Below, piece after piece: positions 23,305 through 32,898 of a stretch of 64,000 nucleotides of DNA (its first letter is position 1; every line of letters begins with the position of its first letter). The stretch lies in the NCBI GenBank assembly GCA_903632075.3, contig CAHIKZ030000807.1:1965001-2029000 (forward strand), in the 5' to 3' direction. The translations under genes were made by a program, and so were the position numbers. The DNA is from Acanthosepion pharaonis (taxonomy: Eukaryota > Mollusca > Cephalopoda > Sepiida > Sepiidae). The notes under the pieces were generated by a model, which saw nothing but the letters and a program-made list of their open reading frames with translations, searched no databases and was not told the origin of the DNA.

Positions 23305-23425
23305 TACAATAAGGTTCGCCCTGTACAAAGCCCGGGGGCACTCGAGGTAGAGGGTTACTTTAAGTGGTAAATATGCAGTTTATATGGATAGGAGGGGAAG
23401 ATAATGGATAAAACTACTGCTTGTA
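23305..23425 (-). mobile_element. Family C 3' tail
   Basis: On the minus strand: 'gtttatccattatcttcccc', 'cctatccatataaactgc', then 'cctctacctcgagtgccc' and 'tttgtacagggcgaacctt'. This is the 3' end seen at 19000-19095 and 41320. Confidence 0.75.
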
Positions 23426-23884
23426 TTGCTACTGAGCTGGTTCAAAGTGGATTGCATTAGAGAATGCAGTCTTGGTTCAAAATCAGCTCACTATTATGGA
23501 ATCTATATATAAATGTGTGTATGTGTGTGTGTTCTGGTTAATGTACTGTATTTTTCGGTTATGTGAGCAGAAGCGCATGGACTTACATGATACTTACTTC
23601 TGAACTAACTTTCTTCACAATTTTTCTCCTTTTAATAGCATGTAGGCGGAATATAGCCCTCCACGGATTTCTGCAGACTGCCACGACTTCTTGGAAAATA
23701 TACTCAATTTGTTTCTCGTTGCTTTTTGCGCAGTTTTGACTTCACTTCTCCTAATGTGGTCGCTTTTCCAGTCTAGTCTATCCTGTTATTTAACCCATAG
23801 CTCGGGAGATTCGAGACATTCACGCCTTTCCTGAAAGTGAACACTCCCCAGTAATCATTACGCAACATGCATATCCTTCTAATC
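23426..23884. other. Intergenic stretch, nothing recognised
   Basis: A short TG-rich tract lies near 23515-23535. No other element was recognised. Confidence 0.4.
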
Positions 23885-24470
23885 ATCCTTCTTCTTTTAT
23901 GTGCTGTGTCCCTTCTTGACGTAGGCGATCATGACCTTCTACATTTTCTTGTCTCTTGAAACTCTTAATAAGTTTCCTCTTTTGTTATTTCTCCCAAACC
24001 CTTTTCTAACATCCATTTTCTCAAGCATATCATGTATGTTACACGCTGCTTTCTCTGTCCCATGTATATCAGGTTTTCCAAACCCTCCTTCTTCATTAAG
24101 CTCCCCAGAATTTTCAACTGCCTCGTCCTGGTGTTAAGTATAAGTTTCCTTTTTGTTGCCATTTTCTTCAAAACCTCGTTGTTGTTCATATGTTTGGTAT
24201 CCTCAGCATCTTTCTGTAGAACCATGTTTCTCTTACTTCAAGTATCGTCTTCATCTCGGAGGAGATTGTCCTGTATTCATGGTCATACAGGAGAACAGAT
24301 ATCACGTAACAGTTCAGTACTCTTTTCTTTGTTTCTAACGAAATTTGTCTGTCTTTTTATACCCTGCTTAGCTTTTGAAATGCATCTTTGGCTATCTCAA
24401 TTCATGTTAGGATCTCAGTGTTACGCTTTTCATCTTCTGTTAGAACACTTCCAAGATATTTAAATCATTA
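23885..24470 (-). mobile_element. Family A non-LTR retrotransposon, C-terminal part
   Basis: The minus-strand frame at 24225-23965 encodes 'MVLQKDAEDTKHM', 'NNEVLKKMATKRKL', 'KKEGLENLI', 'KQRVTYMICLRKWMLEKGLG'. This is the region after the reverse transcriptase domain in RTE-type endonuclease-RT proteins. Upstream minus-strand sequence continues to 24470 ('KYLGSVL'-like). The plus-strand 143-codon frame at 24032 is antisense. Confidence 0.85.
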
Positions 24471-24479
24471 GTGGCCGAA

Positions 24480-24700
24480 ATTGTTCGGATGCTCACTTAT
24501 CATCCCAGGAGCAACAAAGAAACTTCTAATCAGAAAGTGACAAATAAACTCTCTTGAACGCATAATAAAGAAAAAGAGAAGAACTTGAGAATTTAACACA
24601 CAAAGGGCACAAGGTCGTGGGTAGGTTAATATTTGTTTCCCTCTGCTTTCAATATGCCCTGTGAGTGTCAAATTCTCCAAACCCTATTTTCTCATTTCTG
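24480..24700 (-). mobile_element. Family A fragment with rearranged flank
   Basis: 24640-24700 matches the family A middle segment ('tctgctttcaatatgccctg', 'gagtgtcaaattctccaaac'). 24500-24640 matches the flank at 21450-21560. The right side is cut by the mariner element starting near 24705. Confidence 0.65.
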
Positions 24701-25084
24701 GGGTGCTCCAGAATTAACTATTTCAATGAAATCGGGCATATTTTTAAAAACTCATACATTTTTATGTTTATTTTTTAATTATGATACAGAACAAATAGAT
24801 TTATAAATCTTTCGTCAAAGATTTATTGAAAATTTTCAACATGTGCTCCGTCTATATCCCGGCAAATTTCAAATCTATCCTTAGCATTGCAAACACAATT
24901 TTGAAGTATTTCAGGAGTTATCTCCTGCACTGCTTACTGAATGTGTTCTTGAATCTCAGATAAACTATTGATCTTTTGGCAATAAACCTTTGTTTTTATG
25001 AAACCCGATGCAAAGAAATCCGAGAGATGTGGTAAACAAAGACGAGTTCTCGTCTATTCATTATTAATAGGGCTCTGAAAGGGA

Positions 25085-25216
25085 ATGAAAATAAAATTAG
25101 AAAAATTATAAAGTTATAAACAAAATTCTAAATTTATACACTTCTAACACGTTAGTTTTAGATGTGTATAAATTTCAAATTTTTATTCTTTATAATTTTT
25201 CTAATTTTATTTTCAT
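25085..25216. repeat. Perfect 29-bp inverted repeat
   Basis: Arms 25085-25113 and 25188-25216 are exact reverse complements (atgaaaataaaattagaaaa...). The 74-bp spacer also has partial inner complementarity ('aaatttatacac' / 'gtgtataaattt'). It lies inside the mariner element and may be a separate tiny fold-back insertion or an inverted duplication. Confidence 0.85.
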
Positions 25217-25284
25217 GATGAATAAAAATAAGTCTGTTTTTGTTTTTTGTTTTTTTAAATTGCCCGATTTCACTGAAATAGGTA

Positions 25285-25987
25285 CCGTATTTGACGGCAT
25301 ATAAGACGCATCCCAATTACAGCAGGGTAGCTCTAGAAAAAACTAGTAATTGGTAAAATCATTAGCCTAGGCTCTATTTATGAGGTATTATTTTGGTTAA
25401 ACAAGCCATGATTATAATTAAACAAAAATAATAGGAAAAAAAGAACACGAGTCTATAAAAACTTTATTATCCAAAGGCAAGAAAACAAAATAAAAATCTA
25501 GCAATTATTACAGTTAAGCAAAATAGTACAGTTACCATTAAAATTTTATTCATCTTCAAATCCATAAAATTCGTCGTCTTCATTATCAAAATTCTGATAC
25601 TCCTTTTCAATACTAGTATCATTGTCGTTAAATAATGCGTCATCTTGCGTTTCATTGAGGGCATTGCTAATGCCACACTTTTTAAAAGATTTCACAACAA
25701 TTTCTGGTCTAATATTGTCCCAAGCTTGTTTCACCCATTCGCAGACTTATGCAATGTTGGGTCTTTTTATTCTTCCTGTAAGTGTAAGGTCGTGATCAGG
25801 CATTGTCATCCACGTATTCCATTGATCCTTCATGTTTAAGTCTAAGTTAATAGGAGTTGCCAGGTAGCTAATTTCGGCCGACTATCGCGAATTTTAAACC
25901 TAAATGTGGCATATAAGACACAGGGGAATCTTAAAAGATATTTTTAATAAAAAAAAGAAAGTGCACCTTATATGCCGTCAAATACGG
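25285..25987 (-). mobile_element. pogo/Tigger-type element with transposase C-terminus
   Basis: The terminal inverted repeat ccgtatttgacggcatataa is present exactly at both ends, with TA on each side (25283-25284, 25988-25989). On the minus strand 25840-25546 decayed frames encode 'QWNTWMTMPDHDLTLTG', 'CEWVKQAWDNIRPEIVVKSF', 'KKCGISNALNETQDDALF' and an acidic end 'NEDDEFYGFEDE*'. This is the C-terminal region of pogo/jerky-type DDE transposases. The CENP-B-like HTH and DDE core are deleted. It sits inside the right terminal repeat of the mariner element. Confidence 0.85.
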
Positions 25988-26146
25988 TATTTAATTCTGG
26001 GATATTTTGTATAACTGCAACTGTTAACATGACGTTCCGGCCGATTCATCTTCAACCATCAATAAAGTGTAATCAGTAAGAAAAACTGGAAACTGCTGTT
26101 AACGAAATCTGAAAATGGATCGGTCGAAGCATAGTATTAACCTTTT

Positions 26147-26245
26147 GAACCCTGAGTTCCTGAGCGATTTTAACCCCTCGAACCCTGAGTTCCTGAGCGA
26201 TTTTAACCCCTCGAACCCTGAGTTCCTGAGCAATTTTAACCCTTC
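26147..26245. repeat. 33-bp minisatellite, three copies
   Basis: The unit 'gaaccctgagttcctgagcg' + 'attttaacccctc' repeats three times with one or two changes. Confidence 0.9.
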
Positions 26246-26319
26246 TGCTTTAGCTCCTGAGTCAAAATTCACAAATAATTAGTATGTATTGTTTCACGGT
26301 AGATAAAAATAGCTACAAG

Positions 26320-26412
26320 TATTTACCCACCGTTCAACCGGTTGCTGAGCATTGAGTCATTTTTCTCTACTAGTGTTCAACCGGTGACTGGGCATTGCGT
26401 CATTTTTTCTCC
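26320..26412. repeat. Short direct duplication
   Basis: 'gttcaaccggttgctgagca' + 'ttgagtcatttttctc' is followed about 53 bp later by 'gttcaaccggtgactgggca' + 'ttgcgtcattttttctc'. Confidence 0.75.
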
Positions 26413-26504
26413 CATATTAGATATTGTGACGACTCTTCTGAAACTTACAAACAATAAATGAAAACAAGTTATTTTAGAAAGTAGACGCCGAAATCACAAA
26501 GAAC

Positions 26505-27510
26505 TAAATTCATAATTTAATAGCGCTAAATTGGAGATGCCAAAAATCAAGCGAGTGCAAAAATGCAAATACTGAGGAAGCCTTTTAGCAGAAGACGGAA
26601 AATGCGACACCGAAATTCGAAGGCGCATTAGGATAGCGAAAGAGGCTTTTGAAAGCTAAACAAAGTATTAAGAAACAGGAAAATCTCGTTAGAAACAAAG
26701 AAAAGTGTACTGAACTGTTATGTAATATCGGCCCTCCTATAATAGCAGTGAATGTTGAACAATCTCTTCACAGATGAAGTGGAGACTTGAAGCAACGGAA
26801 ATGTGCTTCAACAGAAGGATGCTGAAAATAACATTGACTGAAACAATGACAATGTTTTAGAGAATATAGAAACAAAACGGCTAATTAGCATCAGAAAGAG
26901 ACGGCTGAAAAATAGGTTGATTTTTCTTATTTTCAAATCACTTGGAAAATTGAATAATGACAGGACATATTGAAGGCAAGAGGAACAGAAAAAAACAGTG
27001 CCAAGCTTACCTAGCAAGCTTGTGTAAATGGTTGGCATAGTAGGGATTAGGAGTGATATGAAAATACAAAATTTATTAGGGACAGGAAATTGTGGAGAGT
27101 CATTATTGTCCACGTCTTGAAGGGACACGTCACATAGAAAAAGGACGTGCTTTTGTAAATGGCTAGCATAACAGGGATTAGTAGACATAGTGAAAATACA
27201 AAATTTACTAGGGACGGGAAGTTGTGGAGAGTCATCATTGTCCACGCCCTGAAAGGACGTGCTTTTGTAAATGGCTGGCAAAACAGGGATTAGGAGAGCT
27301 AGGGAAAATACAAAATTTATTACACGATACAAAGGACGGGAAGTTGTGGCGTGTCGTGTCGTGATTGTCTACATCATGAAGGGACACGTGACGTATGAGA
27401 AGAAGGACGTGCTTGTATAAATGGCTAGCATAACAGGGATTAGGAGACATAGTGAAAATATAAAATTTACTATGAGCTACAAAGGACAGGAAATTGCAGG
27501 GAGCTATGAC
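26505..27510 (+). mobile_element. Family A non-LTR retrotransposon with tandemly repeated 3' end
   Basis: 26505-26980 is plus-strand family A: decayed frames give 'ADDGKCDTEIRRRI'-like, 'MKWRLEATEMCFNRRML' and following sequence. From about 27005 the 3' terminal segment repeats four times, with anchors 'aaatgg(t/c)t(a/g)gca' at about 27025, 27155, 27266 and 27418. Each copy carries the 'ggaagttgtggagagtca' (Trp-rich end) and 'ctgaagggacacg' landmarks. Frames of 139 and 174 codons on the opposite strand are antisense. Confidence 0.8.
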
Positions 27511-28151
27511 CGCCAAATTGCGGAAAGGATACTGCCGATAGAAGAAGAAAGTCTTAGACAAGTAGTCTTGTACGCGAGTGTAAAACGTGAATACCGATGG
27601 TATTAACGGAATATAAACTATAACATATTTTGTATTTTCTTTACTGCAGTACACGAGTATATCTCTTAGTAACTCTCTAAGTACACCCTAGACATATACG
27701 TGAGACTGATCACACATATACGTACACGCAAAGCATGGTGCGCAGGTGTATTTTGCATATAGGATCTTCATTATTCTAAATTTCACATGAATAGTTGAAT
27801 ATGCGCCTGTATTTGAACATGAATATGTGGAGATAGTTAGGGCTGAAACATCATCTCCATGCTGACGTCTGAACATGTTTTATATAAATTACAAGAATAA
27901 GTATTTGTATACGCGCACAGTTTAGCGTGGTTGACAATTTGCGCGTGTATGAGCAAATATGCCTATAACTCATGCCCGCTTTTCTGACCAATATATGAAA
28001 CATTTTTATTTATCTTGCCATACATAATAATAATCATTGCGTGTATACCCAGAAAATTCGGAAATTTAAGACGCGAGATAGCAGAGTCAAAGAAAGAAAA
28101 AAACGCGAGAAAATTTTCTTTCTTCCTCACAAAAAAAAACAAAAAAAAAAC
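27511..28151. other. Intergenic stretch, nothing recognised
   Basis: Poly-A-like runs at 28127-28150. Small frames have no recognisable domain. Confidence 0.4.
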
Positions 28152-28390
28152 TAGTGGGATGATTTTGTGGGGTGTTTCAAAGATCCGGTGAGACACAGCA
28201 AACTCAGAGTCACGTGACAAATGAAGAGATCGATTAAACTTTTCCATATTTGAGCAGATCATCATCATTATCTCTCTCTCTCTCTCGTCGAAATATGAAA
28301 CAGTTTAATCAATCTCTTCATTAGTCACGTGACTTTGAGTTTGCAGTTTCTCGTCGGATCTTTAACACACTTCACAAAATCACCAAACTA
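28152..28390. mobile_element. 239-bp fold-back element with about 103-bp arms
   Basis: Arms 28152-28254 and 28288-28390 are reverse complements with about a dozen mismatches; cores such as 'gtcacgtgac' and 'aaagatccg' are exact. The loop is a 33-bp (TCA)/(TC)n tract. It has no coding potential. It fits a MITE or fold-back transposon; target duplications could not be fixed. Confidence 0.8.
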
Positions 28391-29540
28391 CATGCTGAAC
28401 AAAAAGAAACATGCTGATGCTAATGTGGATGGAATAATATGTTTGTTGTCAGATGCGAATATATATATATATATATATAGGATGGGTGGAAAGTAACTAC
28501 CTATTTAAAATTTTTAATAACTGTAAATTAAAATGAAATGTCAGTGTTTTTCATTTTTGCGTAACTTCGACGACAATTTATCAATCGCAGCATATATAGT
28601 TATTTATTTAAAAATATGATTCATCGCTACATAAGAGTTCTCATGTTTCAAAACAAGAGCCGAAAACTTCAATATAATCATTTGAATTAAATTGAATTAA
28701 AGTACCAAGCTCTGTTCCATCTTCAAGCGAATTTATTTATTTATTATTTTTTGGAATAACTAATTCCTGAAATTTACGCCTTTTATATATTAGTTATTCC
28801 AAAAAAAAAAAATATATATATATAAGAAAATCTATGACAAAGTGTAAAAAATGTTCATGTCATGAGTTTCAGCCTTTAAGGCTTAATCGGATTAAATTTC
28901 CATTTTCTTTAATGCGATTATACATGAGATATCGTTGAAATTTGAAATTTAATTTTTTTCTTTTTTTAAATATGTTTTTGGGTATGAATTAAAAAATAAA
29001 TTTAAATATTAAATTTCAACGCCCCCTCTCAAACAATTTAGAAGCAACAAAAGGAATTTACTTTGAAAAGTTTACAAATCAATATGTCGAATGTTGAAAG
29101 TTGAAATTCGAAGATGGGGGTGAGAAAAGGTTGACCCACCTCAGGCGAAGCTACTTTTCTATGTTCTTTTGACAAATATTCAAATTTCACATATTCGAAT
29201 GAGGTAAACTGATAAATTTATAAAAGTTATTCGTATATGTGATAAAAAAGCATTTGCGTATCAAATTTAGACAATTCTTGTTTCTTCCTTTTCTTTTTCT
29301 TCTTTCTTCTCTGACAGCACCAGTAGTAGTAATAGTAGTAGAATCCTTTTATCATCTTAGATAACCGCGTACTTGCCTGAGTGGTCGAATCTTGTCTACA
29401 CCTTAACACGCATGGTTCGGTCAATCCTTTCTGCCTGATGACAGCCTTTCGCCCGAATGTGGTTCATTCCCTTTTGTCTTGCAGTAAAAATTTTACCTCA
29501 TATATAGAAAACACGTGGATCAAAACCGTTAAAATAATCT
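28391..29540. other. Intergenic stretch with a (TA)n and a 17-bp hairpin
   Basis: (TA)n near 28457-28480. Exact 17-bp inverted repeats at 28747-28763 and 28790-28806 (ttttttggaataactaa). No gene recognised; the 65-codon minus frame at 29227 is partly low complexity. Confidence 0.5.
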
Positions 29541-29544
29541 CATT

Positions 29545-29625
29545 TTTTTCATTCCCAGTAACGCCTTGTTTTAGTGGTATTATCGCATTGCTTGGGGTGA
29601 AATGATTAAAAAAAACAAATAAACG
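29545..29625 (+). mobile_element. Family B 3' tail
   Basis: 'ttcccagtaacgccttgtt', 'tagtggtattatcgcattgc' and 'ttggggtgaaatgattaaaa' are the terminal landmarks of family B. Only the tail is preserved. Confidence 0.65.
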
Positions 29626-29639
29626 GAAAATCTGCCATG

Positions 29640-29752
29640 AAGTTTGGTTAAAAAAAAATCAGCTAATGTGTGTTTGAAGCTAACAGTCATTTGTGTGAGT
29701 AGAGACTGTTCAAACAAACAAAGGCTATTCCAGAAAGTATTATTTTCTCTAA
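29640..29752 (+). mobile_element. Tc1-like element fragment, left of an inserted SINE
   Basis: 'gtgtttgaagctaacagtca' and 'aacaaaggctattccagaaa' match the downstream end of the Tc1 units at 30540-31545. The sequence breaks at the start of the family X SINE. Confidence 0.55.
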
Positions 29753-30290
29753 TGTTTGGTTTGGTTGATTTTATTTAGCGGCGTATCAACCTCTATAAGC
29801 TATTTAATGCCAAAATCTAAATATTTTGAACGCAATTTCATACCTTCAACTATAGATAAAATGTATTGTTGAAAATTTTACGATAAATGTATTATTGTTA
29901 ATTCTACCATAAAAAGGTATCGATGATCATTTTACTATAAATAGATATTGCTTGTCATTTTACTATAAATATGTATTACTGATCATTTTACTAAATAGGT
30001 CTTGCTGGTCATTCTACTATATGTATTGTAGTTAATTTTACGATAAATAGATATTCTTGGTAATTTTCCTACAAATATGTATTACTGGTAATTTTACTAT
30101 AAAAATGCATTTTTATACTTTCATAATTTTCTTTTATTTTGGGGTTCACAATCTGCTCATAGCTGGGTCAAAGTGGACCTGGGAACAACAGCAATTGAGA
30201 GATTGCTCTACACTCCTCAAAACCCCCATTAGAGGTCTTGCTACTGGATGTAGTTTATCGTCATACCCAGGACTAGTTCTATAAAGTGAT
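29753..30290 (-). mobile_element. SINE family X copy with 30-bp minisatellite
   Basis: On the minus strand the head starts 'ctgggtatgacgataaac', then 'ttgctgttgttcccaggtcc' and 'cccagctatgagcag'. About eight to nine imperfect units ('taaaattaccagtaatacat'-like) follow over 30110-29870. It ends with 'tttagattttggcattaaat' and 'gaggttgatacgccgctaa', the same 3' module as family S. It separates two Tc1-like segments. Confidence 0.7.
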
Positions 30291-30419
30291 GACATAAAGA
30301 CGTGAGACCTTTTTGAAGGCTTTAATGAACAAACAAGATGGCTGCATTTTTATGTGACAAACAATAACCAAGAGAAAGTCAAGGGTGTAAAAGAAAATGT
30401 TATATAGCACACTGTTTCG

Positions 30420-31545
30420 TTCTCTTTAGGGTATTGAATACATTTTGCTTTTTCTTTTGAGATATATGTGACAGTATGACTTCAATTAACTGAAGAAAAA
30501 AATGGATGTATCTATGTACGAAGATATATTAATCTTTCTTAAGGCAGCAAAGGCTTTTAAAAACGATGGGCAGTCAAATGTTTTCAGCAAGACAACTATC
30601 CTAAACATATCACCAATTGAACCAAATAGTACAAAACCGACCTATTGAAGTGACTCGCTCAGAATCCGTTTGAAAAATTTGTATCCATGCTCATCAGCCG
30701 AGTAATGTTAACAAACTGAAGAATATCAGCTATGAAGAATGGTAGAAAATACCAGCAGAAGAATGTTTGAAATTAACAGCTACATATAGGAAATGACTAA
30801 GGCTGTCATGTTGAACAAAGGCTATTCCACAAAATATTAGACTCTGATTCTGATTTGTGTCAGGTATTGAATACTTTTTTGCCTTATCTTTTGAGATGTA
30901 TAGGACTGAGTGATTCCATATATGTGAAGAAAAATACAAACAAAAGTAGCCAAGTGCCTAAGATATATCAATGAATCGTTCCTAATGCAACCAAGGCTTT
31001 AAAAAAAGATGTGCAGTTGAGTTTGTTTTTTCAACAGGGCAACATACCTAAACATATCACCAATGCGACCAAACAGTGGTTTGAAAATAGGAAAAAAATC
31101 AACCGATTGAAGTGGTCCACAGAGAATCCGTTTGAAATTTTATGCCCTTGCTCATGATCTAAGTAATTTGAATGAAGTGTTTGAAGATCTGACATGAAGA
31201 ATGATTCAAAATACCAGAACGTTCAAAGCTAACAGATACTTATTGGAAATGACTCGTGACTATTGTGATGAACAAAGGCGTTTCAACAAAGTAGTAGGCT
31301 CTGTTTGATTATGATTTGTGTCAGGTATTTAAAAGAAGTGGCTCATTCAGAATCCGTTTGAAAATTGGTGTCCTTGTCCATCAGCTACGAAGAGTGATCA
31401 GAAATACCGGTAGGAGAGTGTCCAAGCTAACATCAATTTTATAGGAAGAGAGAGGAGGCTGCCGTTGCGAACAAAGACTATTCCATCGAGTGTGATGTAC
31501 TGTTTGATTCTGCTTTGTGTGGGGTATTGAATAATTCTTTGGTTT
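30420..31545 (+). pseudogene. Tc1-like transposase 3' ends, about three tandem copies
   Basis: Repeated landmarks appear near 30580, 31030 and, partially, 31345: 'caacatacctaaacatatca' (the 'QQDN.PKH' catalytic block), 'cagaatccgtttgaaaa' ('NPFE', equivalent to 'NPIENLW'), then 'caaaggctattccac' and 'gatttgtgtcaggtatt'. In the middle copy the frame reads 'FQQGNIPKHITNATKQWFEN'. Stops and frameshifts interrupt all copies. Only the C-terminal half of the transposase plus 3' flank is represented. Confidence 0.75.
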
Positions 31546-31873
31546 CATCTTTTTTATATATATAACTTTTAATATGTTATATAAATATATTTATTGAAGT
31601 TGCAACCATTTTTGAATGCTGTTTCATCAATTTGTATGAGTGACCACACATACTTCTGTTTGAGAATGTGAAAAAAAATGGTTCACTTCTTTTTCAAAAT
31701 AGCCATTTTGTATACCTCCCACAGATCAGTGAACTGGCGTCTTGGTTGAAGGTATGGTAGCTTGATTTTGCATGTAGCTAGGCTGAGGCTGCTGTCTTGG
31801 GCAGATTGTAATGAATCAATATCTTTTTTTGTAGTTTAAGCTGTTGTTGTTCTTCTTCTTCTTCTTCTTCCAT
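31546..31873. other. Intergenic stretch with a (CTT)n tract
   Basis: (CTT)n-like sequence at 31852-31870 stands directly before the next SINE fragment. Nothing else was recognised. Confidence 0.4.
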
Positions 31874-31985
31874 TGAGGAATCGGAGAGTCGAGTTCGAAT
31901 TCCAGTCGAATCCATTATATTCACTTACGTGCTAATACCCTTGGGAAAGATATGAATCCGCTTCTTCTCCCCCCAGCTATGGGTA
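31874..31985 (+). mobile_element. Family S SINE, body only
   Basis: The tRNA-like part starts at 'aatcggagagtcgagttcga' with a good B box ('gttcgaattcc'), then 'taatacccttgggaaaga', 'tgaatccgcttcttctcc' and 'cagctatgggtaaat'. The 5S head and 3' module are missing. Confidence 0.75.
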
Positions 31986-32176
31986 AATAGCAGGAGACAG
32001 CCTTGGATGGCAGAAATAAATGGCAATCTACCGTGGTAAAAAATCGAAAGGTATATGATCGCCTAGCACATAACTAAGTGATGCATGAGAGAGAGAAACA
32101 TATTTTACGTGGATAGATAAATTTATTGTGATAATATCTATATGGGCATGTTCTGTTTTTGAATATGTTTAATTGC

Positions 32177-32230
<54 letters not shown>
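31986..32230. repeat. Unclassified segment and (TA)n microsatellite
   Basis: 32178-32231 is an uninterrupted (TA)n tract. 31990-32095 is not assigned. Confidence 0.6.
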
Positions 32231-32232
<2 letters not shown>

Positions 32233-32898
32233 TCGCGTATCATGCGACTTTTGAATACCTAATTTTGAAGCTAATTTTAAGGGGGTCGCATCATACACGA
32301 ATTATAAAAATTAGCGTATGTACTGCTGGCCCTGGCCATGCCGTTGACCAAACTATATATACTCACTGTAGTAAAAAAAAATATATACAGCTGTATTCAA
32401 AATAAACATAATTTTGAAGAAAAAAACCTGATGTTTCACTTTTAACTGTATCCAATAATGCATGTAATATTCACGTATCGTATTATAAAATAAAAACAGA
32501 GAATATGCATCTTTTCCATTGTTTACGTTTATAAGACAGTCTGGCTGCTTCTCGTTCAGTTGTTTATGGTTGTACGTCTTTTTACGTGTACACTACAGCG
32601 TTTCATTTTTAAAAATTCATTTTAAACTTTAAGTATCAAAAATTTATGCCGACATAGTGGTGGTACCTACTAACCGTTACTTTTATCATTCTCTTTTACT
32701 TTTTTAACTTATTTAACTAGAAGATGGGATAAAGAGATAGATTTAAAGAGGTTGTTAGTCTAATTGCAGTTTGGTCCCTCGCAAAATAAAAATAAAAAAT
32801 AATTTTATCATGTATCTCGTGCTGATGCACGAGATACATGATAAAATTATTTTTTATGAGTGAAAATTTGGTGGTGGTGCGTCGCACGATACGCGAGT
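32231..32898. mobile_element. Terminal-inverted-repeat element, non-coding
   Basis: The left end actcgcgtatcatgcgac and the right end, read in inverse (actcgcgtatcgtgcgac), agree at 17 of 18 positions. No transposase was recognised inside. It inserted at, or generated, the edge of the (TA)n tract on the left. Superfamily is uncertain; the ends are in the general style of the pogo-type elements at 11172 and 25285. Confidence 0.65.
32792..32857. repeat. Perfect 31-bp hairpin with 4-nt loop
   Basis: Arms 32792-32822 and 32827-32857 are exact reverse complements around the loop tgat. It lies inside the terminal-inverted-repeat element near its right end. Such a stem is extrudable and often marks a nested palindromic insertion or replication product. 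Confidence 0.9.

Larger units (their letters stand above)
24705..26003 (-). mobile_element. mariner element with transposase C-terminus, interrupted by a pogo element
   Basis: The left end has 'ccagaattaactatttca' then 'atgaaatcgggca'. The right end is its inverse ('tgcccgatttcactgaaata' and, after the pogo insertion, 'ttaattctggg'). On the minus strand at about 25010-24780 a decayed frame encodes 'FFASGFIKTKVYCQKI', 'EIQEHIQ', 'VQEITPEILQN', 'DRFEICRDIDGAHVENF', a mariner C-terminus. N-terminal parts are missing. Without the 703-bp insert the element is about 600 bp. Confidence 0.75.

Noticed and set aside
24032..24463. 143-codon plus-strand frame as a gene
   Set aside because: It is antisense to a family A LINE whose sense strand encodes recognisable post-RT sequence.
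26808..27654. Minus-strand frames of 174 and 139 codons with repeated 'NPCYASHLQKHVL'-like peptide
   Set aside because: They are antisense to the tandem family A 3' ends; the repetition reflects the array.
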